Positions 1-6,122 of a stretch of 6,206 nt of DNA are shown here, in pieces. This DNA is from SM1-73 sp964588305 (lineage in GTDB: Bacteria > Zixibacteria > MSB-5A5 > SM1-73): NCBI GenBank assembly GCA_964588305.1, contig CAZPOP010000054.1, forward strand, positions 1 to 6,206, read 5' to 3'. The translations under genes were made by a program, and so were the position numbers. The notes under the pieces are model-generated. The model was not told the DNA's origin. It was given only the letters and a program-made list of their open reading frames with translations, and did no database searches. Numbering within the stretch: the stretch's first letter is position 1; every line of letters starts with the position of its first letter.

Positions 1-339
1 CCGGATAGTCTGCGTCCCTGGGTGAGTGCGGATAGCCGAATCCTTCGTTTCTTTACAAATGAAAACTATGCCGATTCGATCAGATACTATTTTTCCACGG
101 TGGGGAGTGATTTGTTCCTGTATCGCTCATACCAGGGCGGCTCAGGACAACTGATTCCTTTTTTCAGCACCCAGGATGTTAATTCAGTCAGGGGGGATTT
201 CTTTGTGGACGATAGCACTACTGGATTTTGCCAATCAGGAAGAATTTATGTCAATTTGTTGGTCTCTCGCAGACTTGGCACTGAACCTGATTCGAATTCA
301 TTTCCTGTAGAAATCTGCGTGCGAAACTACAAGCTGTAG
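1..339 (+). CDS. C-terminal part of a probable PilW/PulJ-like minor pseudopilin (5' end outside window)
   Basis: The reading frame is open from the first base to TAG at 337-339 and gives the last 112 residues of a protein. A GTG at 22 could start translation, but the frame runs straight through to the window edge and there is no convincing ribosome binding site, so I read this as a truncated view of a longer gene. The fragment is predicted to be beta-rich. It contains IRYYFS, then a LFLYRS segment, a middle stretch resembling the strand just before a conserved acidic region (VRGDFFVDD), a GRIYVNLLVSRRLG strand, and ends FPVEICVRNYKL. This order (IxYxL, LxR, strand with alternating hydrophobics, terminal VxxRN) is what I know from the C-terminal domains of PilW/PulJ/GspJ-type prepilin-like proteins. 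The diagnostic prepilin leader and hydrophobic N-terminal helix would lie upstream and cannot be seen. Its position directly before pilMNOPQ fits. Family assignment is inference. Confidence 0.55.
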   Translation, partial: PDSLRPWVSADSRILRFFTNENYADSIRYYFSTVGSDLFLYRSYQGGSGQLIPFFSTQDVNSVRGDFFVDDSTTGFCQSGRIYVNLLVSRRLGTEPDSNSFPVEICVRNYKL

Positions 340-364
340 ACAGTAAACAGTAGGCAGTAAACAG
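337..364. repeat. Heptanucleotide tandem repeat, 4 copies of TARRCAG
   Basis: Four head-to-tail 7-bp units are directly visible: TAGACAG (337-343), TAAACAG (344-350), TAGGCAG (351-357) and TAAACAG (358-364). It can also be read as two 14-bp units with one mismatch. The first unit supplies the TAG stop of the upstream gene. Because each unit begins with TAG or TAA and is 7 bp long, the array puts stops in all three forward frames. It ends 16 nt before the pilM ATG, so it occupies most of the intergenic gap. Confidence 0.9.
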
Positions 365-380
365 AAATACCATTCTGCTG

Positions 381-1583
381 ATGATGGAGATACTGAAAAA
401 AGAAAAAAGCGAAGTACTGATCGATCAGATATCTGAGAGTGAGCAACCCAGGGTGGAAGAAAAGGGACATCCGGCTTTTAAGGGCAAGATTGAGCGTGTG
501 CTGGAACTATCCGGATTTAGAAGAAGAAACACTCTTTTGGGTCTGGACATCGGCTCCAGCGGAATTAAATTCGCGGAGGTGAATAAAACCAAGAAAGGTT
601 GGAGATTAGTTAATGCAGGAATAGTTGATTTTTCCTCTGGAGCATTCTCAAAGGTGGACACACCAGGTACGTTAGCTCTGGACATACGGAATGCTTTAAG
701 AAAGTTTAAAGTCACAACCAACAAGGTGGCGTTTTCAGTTTCAGGCGATGACTTCGTCCAGAGACTTATAACCCTGCCTCGGATGCCCAAAAAAGAATTA
801 GAGAAGGTGTTGACTTGGGAGATCAAAAAGTATACCGATCTGCCTTCAGATCAGCTTTGTATGGATTACCTGATTAAATCAAAACAGGATGATTCAAAAG
901 ACAACTTAGATATATTTTTAGTATCAGCTCCCAAAAGAAGAATAGAAGAGTGCATTTCCCTGTTTCAGTCGGCGGGATTGAAATGTGCTGTCTTAGAAAC
1001 CAGAGCCATCGCTTTAACCGGTGCGGTATTAGAACTGGCACCTGAGTTTTGTCAAAAAACCTTTGCCATTTTAGACATTGGGTGTGGTACCTCGGTGTTG
1101 AACATAGTAAGAGATGGATTTTTGAGCTTTACCCGCGAAATCGAATCGGGCGGAGAGAATCTAACCCTGGCTTTATGTAACAAACTCAGATATGAACACA
1201 AGAAGGCGGAGACTCAGAAGAGAGAAGTGGGGTTGTTAAGTGAAGTAAGAGAAGACGGTCCAGATTCTGAGGAAGAATCGTTCGATGTCGCTAAAACCTT
1301 AGAGCAGGAAACGGACAATCTGGTTCAGGAAATTCACAAATCATTTGAATACTGCCGTGCTCAATTCCCCGAAGATGAGGTAGGGGAGTTGCTCTTGACC
1401 GGAGGCGGTTCTGGTTTGCCTGGCCTGCACAAATTTCTCAGCCAGCGGTTGGAAATGGACGTCAGGTTGTTTGACCCGTTGGATTCTCGGCTGTCTGCGG
1501 AAAACCCCGAAGCCCGAAAGTACCTGCGACAGATATTCGGTCGATTAAGCGTGGCAGTGGGTTTAGGCACCTGGAGGAGATGA
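381..1583 (+). CDS. pilM: PilM, actin-like ATPase of the T4P inner-membrane assembly complex
   Basis: This 400-residue cytoplasmic protein belongs to the PilM/FtsA actin-like family. In T4P systems it binds nucleotide and the N-terminal peptide of PilN, passing signals between cytoplasm and the periplasmic PilNO complex. The phosphate-1 loop is LLGLDIGSSGIKFAEV (about 52-67), the phosphate-2 loop FAILDIGCGTS (228-238), and the adenosine motif LLLTGGGSGLPG (about 337-348). The C-terminus (LSVAVGLGTWRR) matches the usual AVGLA-type ending. The SHS2-like insert lies roughly at 115-225. PilM proteins usually reach the LGLDIG motif within about ten residues; here it begins near residue 53, after a charged, probably disordered extension. 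No clear Shine-Dalgarno sequence precedes ATG 381 or the adjacent ATG 384, and GTG 498 (residue 40) would give a more typical length, so the start is uncertain. The gene overlaps pilN at its stop codon. Confidence 0.95.
   Translation: MMEILKKEKSEVLIDQISESEQPRVEEKGHPAFKGKIERVLELSGFRRRNTLLGLDIGSSGIKFAEVNKTKKGWRLVNAGIVDFSSGAFSKVDTPGTLALDIRNALRKFKVTTNKVAFSVSGDDFVQRLITLPRMPKKELEKVLTWEIKKYTDLPSDQLCMDYLIKSKQDDSKDNLDIFLVSAPKRRIEECISLFQSAGLKCAVLETRAIALTGAVLELAPEFCQKTFAILDIGCGTSVLNIVRDGFLSFTREIESGGENLTLALCNKLRYEHKKAETQKREVGLLSEVREDGPDSEEESFDVAKTLEQETDNLVQEIHKSFEYCRAQFPEDEVGELLLTGGGSGLPGLHKFLSQRLEMDVRLFDPLDSRLSAENPEARKYLRQIFGRLSVAVGLGTWRR
1573..1579 (+). promoter_or_regulatory. Ribosome binding site of pilN inside the end of pilM
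   Basis: GGAGGAG lies within the last codons of pilM. Its GGAGG core (1573-1577) is only 2 nt from the ATG at 1580 but 5 nt from the ATG at 1583, which favours 1583 as the pilN start and a TGATG stop/start coupling. A third ATG at 1595 lacks its own site. Confidence 0.75.
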
Positions 1584-2215
1584 TGATAAAACGGATGACA
1601 AAACAAAGGATAAATCTAATCCCGAAGGAACTACAAATCGCCGCAGACATGAACACAAGAAAGATACTGGCGATGTGGGTTCTTCTGGTGATAGTTGGCT
1701 TCTTGGCTATACATGTGGTTCAAAAAGCTTATGTTTTGAAATACAAAAATCAGATAGCCAGGCAGAACATTCAAGGCCAGCTTCTGGTGCAGCAGAAGAC
1801 AGACTTGGACCAGAAAATCGCCGAATTTGAGCACAAGCTGCCTAACCGGGATGAGCTGAAAAACAGGGGCAGGATGGTTAAGAATGTCCTATCAAATTAC
1901 ACCTTTCCCTCAGCCCTTCTAAAAGAGCTAAGCTCAATGATGCCACCTGAAGTTTGGGTAACCCAGCTTTCCTTAACCATTCAGACTGAAGAAAAAAAAG
2001 ATAAGACGACCCCCAACCGCAGCAGACTCTTGACCATAGAAGGCGTCGCCTTAGGAGAAGAGGCACTTGGCGGACTTCTGACAAATCTGGAATCGCATCC
2101 CTGGTTTAAGGACATGAAGCTTGACTTGGCGGAAAGAGAGGGAAGTAGGTATCAAAAGGGCGTTTTCACTTATTTGATTAAAGGAAGATTAGAGGAAAGG
2201 AAACATGAAGATTAA
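1583..2215 (+). CDS. pilN: PilN, bitopic inner-membrane T4P assembly protein
   Basis: With the start at 1583 the protein has 210 residues (211 if ATG 1580 is used). A short basic cytoplasmic tail carries INLIP at 10-14, the family signature (INLLP-type) that docks into PilM. One transmembrane helix follows at about 28-46 (ILAMWVLLVIVGFLAIHVV). Next comes a Gln/Lys/Glu-rich coiled coil at about 47-90 that would pair with PilO, then a periplasmic ferredoxin-like domain beginning around SALLKELSSMMPPEVWVTQL (about 109-128), with the typical PPEVW at 121-125. Topology is therefore N-in with a periplasmic C-terminus. An 8-A run at 1992-1999 encodes part of EEKKDK and does not disturb the frame. 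The 3' end overlaps pilO by 11 nt. The combination of INLIP, one TM helix, coiled coil and genomic place after pilM makes this assignment secure. Confidence 0.95.
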   Translation: MIKRMTKQRINLIPKELQIAADMNTRKILAMWVLLVIVGFLAIHVVQKAYVLKYKNQIARQNIQGQLLVQQKTDLDQKIAEFEHKLPNRDELKNRGRMVKNVLSNYTFPSALLKELSSMMPPEVWVTQLSLTIQTEEKKDKTTPNRSRLLTIEGVALGEEALGGLLTNLESHPWFKDMKLDLAEREGSRYQKGVFTYLIKGRLEERKHED

Positions 2216-2795
2216 CAGACAGCTGGTACTTAGTGGAGGGGGGTTGATTCTGGCTTTCGCTATTGGCTCCATATCACTTTGGGGATACTATCATTATTCT
2301 CCTTCAGTCGGGCTCTTGGAAAAGCTGAAGCAACAGGTGGCTGAAGGACAGAGACGACTCCAAGATTTGAATGATGTGGAAATTCCGGAGAAAAGACAAT
2401 ATGTGGCCGAACTAACTGAGGTCCACCAAGGTTTTCAAAGAATCAACGAGCTGTCAGATGAACTGGAGCAGATGTTTCCAAAAGAGGAAAGGCTGGGTGA
2501 ACTTCTGGATTTGCTATCCCGAGCGGCCGAATCAAATGGGGCGAAGCTATTGCGAATCGAACCGGGTAAGCTGACAGATCAGGGAGAATGGCGGGAAACG
2601 CCGATTGAACTGGAATTCGCGTGTGACTTAACGAAACTTCAAGGTTACCTGACCTCTATTGAGAGAATGCCCAGGTTCATCCGGATCAACTCATTTAGCA
2701 TCGCTGTGAAGGAAGATGCGCTTTCACAATTGGAGACGAAAATGACCTGCACGGCTTTTGTCTTCAAGGGGGGAGCTTTAAAAGATGAAACCTAA
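2205..2795 (+). CDS. pilO: PilO, bitopic inner-membrane T4P assembly protein (GspM equivalent)
   Basis: This 196-residue protein has a short basic N-terminus, one transmembrane helix at about 7-28 with a Gly-rich start, a long charged coiled coil at about 36-90 and a C-terminal ferredoxin-like domain. Family hallmarks are FPKEERLGELLDLLSRAAES (91-110), corresponding to the usual 'P.....LL..i...A...G' segment, the strand ETPIELEFACDLTKLQGYL, and MPRFIRINSFSI (155-166), the typical 'lpRiv.v..l.i' strand. PilO pairs with PilN in the periplasm and contacts PilP. A purine-rich stretch, GAGGAAAGG (2192-2200), inside the end of pilN is a good ribosome binding site 4 nt before the ATG. The gene overlaps pilN by 11 nt and the next gene by 11 nt, so the three are likely translationally coupled. 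Confidence 0.94.
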   Translation: MKINRQLVLSGGGLILAFAIGSISLWGYYHYSPSVGLLEKLKQQVAEGQRRLQDLNDVEIPEKRQYVAELTEVHQGFQRINELSDELEQMFPKEERLGELLDLLSRAAESNGAKLLRIEPGKLTDQGEWRETPIELEFACDLTKLQGYLTSIERMPRFIRINSFSIAVKEDALSQLETKMTCTAFVFKGGALKDET

Positions 2796-3243
2796 GCTGA
2801 TCGTGATAATAGGCACTTTTTTGTCTTTAGTGTCTTTACCTCTGAGCTTGAGACAGACTAAGCTGATGGAGTATGTAGCAGAAATTGAATCTTCTCCGGA
2901 GAGCAGCGAGGAGGAACTTCTTGATGTTTTTGATCTGATTTCAGAATTAGATTCGGGTTTGGGAGACGTCCGTAAAAAACCAGATGAGAAGTGGGCGCGG
3001 AATTTGTTTAAACCTGTGACAAAACGTAGCACGATAACAAAGAAGAAAAGTGAAAAACAGATGAAGGGACCTCTGCCCCAGCTGACCAGCATTATGGTGA
3101 ATCAGGACGGTTGCTACGCCATACTTGATAATCAGATCGTGCAGACAGGAGATGTGGTTAAAAACATGAAGGTGACCAAGATCGAGATGGGGAAGGTCAC
3201 TCTTGGATCCGGTGATCAAACATTCGTTCTAACGGTAGATTGA
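2785..3243 (+). CDS. pilP: PilP/GspC-like linker protein with one N-terminal membrane anchor
   Basis: This 152-residue protein begins with a hydrophobic segment at about 5-22, then an acidic, Ser/Glu-rich linker (33-56). WARNLFKPV (70-78) resembles the R[ND]xFxP motif that precedes the homology-region (HR) domain in PilP and GspC proteins. A Lys-rich linker follows, then a small beta domain at 97-152 (PQLTSIMVN, YAILDNQIVQTGDVV, MKVTKIEMGKVTLG, FVLTV), the expected PilP/GspC HR fold that binds the secretin N0 domain. Classical PilP is a lipoprotein. Here there is no Cys near the hydrophobic segment (the only Cys is residue 110), so the N-terminus looks like a GspC-type membrane anchor. A strong purine-rich site, AAGGGGGGAG (2766-2775 region), precedes the ATG, and the gene overlaps pilO by 11 nt. 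The role is inferred from the HR domain and from its place between pilO and the secretin gene. Confidence 0.8.
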   Translation: MKPKLIVIIGTFLSLVSLPLSLRQTKLMEYVAEIESSPESSEEELLDVFDLISELDSGLGDVRKKPDEKWARNLFKPVTKRSTITKKKSEKQMKGPLPQLTSIMVNQDGCYAILDNQIVQTGDVVKNMKVTKIEMGKVTLGSGDQTFVLTVD

Positions 3244-3261
3244 TCTTCTTTTATGACTGAT

Positions 3262-3267
3262 GGGGGG
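3262..3267 (+). promoter_or_regulatory. Ribosome binding site that sets a GTG start for the secretin gene
   Basis: GGGGGG ends 6 nt before GTG 3274. The in-frame ATG at 3253 has only pyrimidine-rich sequence (ATCTTCTTTT) before it, and starting there would add seven residues in front of a clean signal peptide. The GTG start is therefore preferred. Confidence 0.75.
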
Positions 3268-3273
3268 CTTAAG

Positions 3274-4341
3274 GTGAAAAAACTTGGCCTAATTCTTCTA
3301 GTTACCGGAAACCTGGTCTATGCTCTGGCCAACTCATGTGGAGGCTTTCCCGACACAAGTCGAATCTCCAGCCTGGAATTTGACACACTCGCTGAAACTA
3401 TAAGTTTAGATCTAAAAGAGGCAGATCTCACGGACGTTTTGCGGATCTTCTCCAAAGGCACCAACCTCAACATAATAAGCAGTCATGAGGTTCAAGCTAA
3501 GGTCACCGGGCGTCTCACTACTGTAAGAGTAGAAGATGCTCTGAGCACGATTTTGTGCTCCTGTGGATATGACTTCGTCAAGGAGGGAGAAATATATAGA
3601 ATCATCAAAGCGGACCCGGATCTGTTGGGGGTTGACAAAAATACTCCTCAGGTACAGATTGAATCCAAGATCGTAGAGGCTTTGCTGGACAAGACCACTG
3701 AGCAGGGGATAAACTGGGAACGTTTGAAATTGGTAGATGATGATATCAGAGTTGAAGGTCAAACCAATCTACCAATGGGAAACACCGGGCTGTTCTTGAA
3801 CATCTTTCATGCCGATGCGGACGTGATTGTGCAGTGTTTGGCAAAACAGGTAAACACCCATATCTTGTCAAGTCCTCGCATAGTCGCTCTTGATAATAAG
3901 GAAGCCAAGATACTGGTGGGGGATAAGGTTGCCTATCAACAGAGCTTTGGTCAAACGGCTTCCGGAATAACCACCACCTCGGTTCTGTTTGAAGACGTAG
4001 GGATAAAGCTTTTTGTCACCCCTCATGTGACAGATTCCAATTTCGTTATTCTCAAGATCCACGTTGAGGTCAGCGCGGTCAAGGAATGGAGAACGTTAAG
4101 CAACGGAGACGAAGTCCCCATCATTGGCACCAAGGAGACCGAAACGGTAGTGACGGTAAAGGACCAATCCACCTTGGTTATCGGTGGGCTTATTTCAGAA
4201 GAGGAGCGGATTTCCGTATCCAAGATACCACTTTTAGGTGACATACCACTGCTAAGGTTTTTGTTTCGATATAAATCTTTACAAAAACTCAAAAAGGAGC
4301 TGGTGATTTTTATTTCTCCCAAACTTATATGGAACAAATGA
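3274..4341 (+). CDS. pilQ: Minimal outer-membrane secretin, PilQ/GspD family
   Basis: From GTG 3274 the protein has 355 residues. It begins with a signal peptide (KK, then hydrophobic LGLILLVTGNLVY, then ALA at about 17-19 before the likely cleavage site). An N0/STN domain follows at about 43-111 (ISLDLKEADLTDVLRIFS to GEIYRII). The C-terminal secretin domain at about 126-352 begins at QVQIESKIVEALLDKTTEQGINW. It contains HILSSPRIVALDNKEAKILVG, EDVGIKLFVTPHV, STLVIGGLISEE and KIPLLGDIPLLRFLF, and ends LKKELVIFISPKLI. These are signature secretin motifs. It should form the multimeric outer-membrane gate, with N0 contacting the PilP/GspC-like neighbour. It is much shorter than typical PilQ or GspD: I see no AMIN domains and no separate N1-N3 repeats. 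The usual Gly in the 'IPxLGxLF' motif is Arg (328). CxC at 95/97 in N0 is unusual. No pilotin-type C-terminal tail is obvious. Confidence 0.93.
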   Translation: MKKLGLILLVTGNLVYALANSCGGFPDTSRISSLEFDTLAETISLDLKEADLTDVLRIFSKGTNLNIISSHEVQAKVTGRLTTVRVEDALSTILCSCGYDFVKEGEIYRIIKADPDLLGVDKNTPQVQIESKIVEALLDKTTEQGINWERLKLVDDDIRVEGQTNLPMGNTGLFLNIFHADADVIVQCLAKQVNTHILSSPRIVALDNKEAKILVGDKVAYQQSFGQTASGITTTSVLFEDVGIKLFVTPHVTDSNFVILKIHVEVSAVKEWRTLSNGDEVPIIGTKETETVVTVKDQSTLVIGGLISEEERISVSKIPLLGDIPLLRFLFRYKSLQKLKKELVIFISPKLIWNK

Positions 4342-4348
4342 AGGAGGT
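4341..4348 (+). promoter_or_regulatory. Strong ribosome binding site of the ATPase gene
   Basis: AAGGAGGT begins at the last base of the secretin stop codon, with 6 nt before the ATG at 4355. It is close to the ideal anti-16S complement and is the strongest such site in the operon, consistent with a higher need for the hexameric ATPase. Confidence 0.85.
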
Positions 4349-4354
4349 TATAGT

Positions 4355-6118
4355 ATGGAGGTAACCTCAGAAAAAGAATCAGTGCTCAGTCTTAGACTTT
4401 TAGACAAGTTGGGGAAACGGCTGGTGGAGGAGGGACTGATTACTGACGAACAACTCCAGACTGCATTGCAGGAGAAAAAAGATCGAAAGCAACACCTGGG
4501 AGAAGTACTTCTGGAGTTGAAGTTTATGACTTCGGAGGAGCTAAATCAATTTATCGCCAGACATTTGGGAATCCCGCATGTGGACTTGAACGATTATTCC
4601 ATCGATCCTAAGGTAGTGGCGTTGTTTGACGAGGCCACAGCCAGAAAGAACAAGATGATTCCTCTATTTCAGATTGAAGATACGGTGACCATTGCAATGG
4701 CCGACCCGGTCGATGTTTTTGCGATAGACCAGATTAAAAGTATTGCCAAACTTAAGATTGAACCGGTGGTGGCAAGCGAAGAAACAATCTCCAAGGCAAT
4801 TGATAGCTTCTTTGGGAGTAAAGAGCATTTGCAGGGGTTGGTGAGAGAAATAGAAACAGACGAGAAACAACCGCTGGTAGATTTGGGAAAACCGGAAGCT
4901 TTGGAGCTGACAGGCGACGGTCTGGGTGGCCCCGCCGTTAAAGTTGTCGCCGCCATTTTGAACCAGGCGATTAAAGAGGAAGCCAGCGATATCCATATAG
5001 AGCCCGAGAAAGATAAACTGCGTGTTCGTTTCAGGATTGATGGTTTTCTGTATGATATGTCCTCTTTTCCAGAACATTATGCCCAACCCATCGTGTCAAG
5101 GATAAAAATACTGGCCAAGCTGGATATTGGTGAGAAAAGAAAACCCCAGGACGGTAAGATTCATCTAAACATTTCTGGCAAAAAAATTGACTTAAGAATT
5201 TCCACCTATCCTGTGGTCCACGGAGAAAAGGTAGCAATAAGAATCCTGGACTTGACCAAGGGACAGATCAAGTTAGAAGACTTAGGATTTTCGCCTGAGA
5301 CTCTCGAAAGGTATAAGGATCTCCTCTGTGTGTCGAATGGCATCATCTTGGTGACCGGACCCACGGGTAGCGGAAAGACCACCACGTTGTATGCTACTTT
5401 GAATTCCGTTAACACAGAAAGCAGACACATAATCACCATTGAGGACCCTGTGGAATACCAGCTGAATAACATAAGTCAAGGACAGGTGGACGCAAAAGCC
5501 GGACTGACCTTTGCCAATGCTTTGAGATCAATTCTGCGTCAGGATCCAGATATTATAATGGTCGGAGAAATAAGAGATCAGGAAACAGCCGAGCTGGCAA
5601 TTCATGCGGCTCTGACCGGTCATCTCGTATTCAGCACGTTACACACCAATGATGCTCCGGGAGCGATTGTCCGGCTATTGGACATGGGAGTGGAACCCTT
5701 CTTGCTTTCTTCTTCCTTAAGAGGTGTTTTGGCTCAACGATTAGTTAGGAAAGTCTGCCCCAAGTGCCCCGAAGTTTATGTTCCTGACAAAAATGTTCTA
5801 AGGAGTTTCAATTTAGATCAAAAGTCAGGACTCGAATTGAGGCGAGGTAAGGGCTGCCGCAACTGCCGAATGAGCGGGTATAAAGGGAGAACTGGGCTTG
5901 TAGAACTTTTGGTTCCAAATAGAGAGGTCTCCGAACTGATAAACGCTAAAGCCCCGACCAATCGCATAAGCAAGGAAGCATTGAAATCGGGCATGAAAAG
6001 TATGCAGGAAGAGGGAATAAGGAAAGTCCTGGAGGGGGCTACGACGTTTGAAGAAATACAGAGGGTAATCGGAGACGAGACGAAAAACCACAGAAAAAGC
6101 GGGGCTCATCCCTCTTAA
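4355..6118 (+). CDS. pilB: GspE/PilB-type hexameric assembly ATPase with N-terminal MshEN domain
   Basis: This 587-residue cytoplasmic ATPase powers pilin or pseudopilin polymerisation. The N-terminal MshEN (T2SSE_N) domain spans about 15-150, with two helical repeats starting KLGKRL (18-23) and HLGEVL (47-52). After a linker, the N2D domain starts near 192 with ASDIHIEP (210-217), RVRFRIDG (223-230) and EKRKPQDG (260-267). The catalytic domain has Walker A GPTGSGKT (335-342), Asp box IEDPVEY (362-368), Walker B DPDIIMVGEIRD (397-408) and His box GHLVFSTLHTND (422-432, with H423 and H430). A zinc-type tetracysteine follows, C468/C471 and C501/C504, then GYKGRTGLVELL. All catalytic motifs are intact. 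It lacks the shorter PilT-type architecture, so it is an extension or secretion ATPase rather than a retraction one. Sequence alone does not separate PilB from GspE, and the pilMNO context favours pilB. It starts 13 nt after the secretin gene. Confidence 0.96.
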   Translation: MEVTSEKESVLSLRLLDKLGKRLVEEGLITDEQLQTALQEKKDRKQHLGEVLLELKFMTSEELNQFIARHLGIPHVDLNDYSIDPKVVALFDEATARKNKMIPLFQIEDTVTIAMADPVDVFAIDQIKSIAKLKIEPVVASEETISKAIDSFFGSKEHLQGLVREIETDEKQPLVDLGKPEALELTGDGLGGPAVKVVAAILNQAIKEEASDIHIEPEKDKLRVRFRIDGFLYDMSSFPEHYAQPIVSRIKILAKLDIGEKRKPQDGKIHLNISGKKIDLRISTYPVVHGEKVAIRILDLTKGQIKLEDLGFSPETLERYKDLLCVSNGIILVTGPTGSGKTTTLYATLNSVNTESRHIITIEDPVEYQLNNISQGQVDAKAGLTFANALRSILRQDPDIIMVGEIRDQETAELAIHAALTGHLVFSTLHTNDAPGAIVRLLDMGVEPFLLSSSLRGVLAQRLVRKVCPKCPEVYVPDKNVLRSFNLDQKSGLELRRGKGCRNCRMSGYKGRTGLVELLVPNREVSELINAKAPTNRISKEALKSGMKSMQEEGIRKVLEGATTFEEIQRVIGDETKNHRKSGAHPS

Positions 6119-6122
6119 GATT

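Noticed and set aside
337..364. CRISPR or attachment-site interpretation of the repeat
   Set aside because: Units are 7 bp, directly adjacent with no spacers, and no integrase or cas gene is present.
339..381. Promoter for pilM in the intergenic gap
   Set aside because: The 41-nt gap is mostly the heptamer repeat and I see no credible -35/-10 pair; transcription may come from further upstream.
425..826. Minus-strand open frame of 133 codons opposite the pilM start region
   Set aside because: It lies wholly opposite a clear PilM coding region, its translation has no recognisable motif or ribosome binding site, and similar antisense frames occur under every gene here.
1992..1999. Run of eight A in pilN as a programmed frameshift site
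   Set aside because: The zero frame continues through a normal PilN sequence to its proper end, the alternative frames give no useful product, and no stimulatory stem or internal Shine-Dalgarno is evident.
3319..3345. Possible lipobox (LANSC) making the secretin a lipoprotein
   Set aside because: Asn at -2 and Ala at -3 do not fit the lipobox pattern, while ALA just before gives a normal signal peptidase I site.
4664..5086. Minus-strand open frame of 140 codons opposite the ATPase gene
   Set aside because: It is antisense to the MshEN-N2D region with intact motifs; the translation is Cys/Phe/His-rich in a way typical of antisense shadows.
4355..6118. Assignment of the ATPase as a retraction motor (PilT)
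   Set aside because: The N-terminal MshEN domain, total length and tetracysteine zinc motif fit PilB/GspE assembly ATPases; PilT lacks these.
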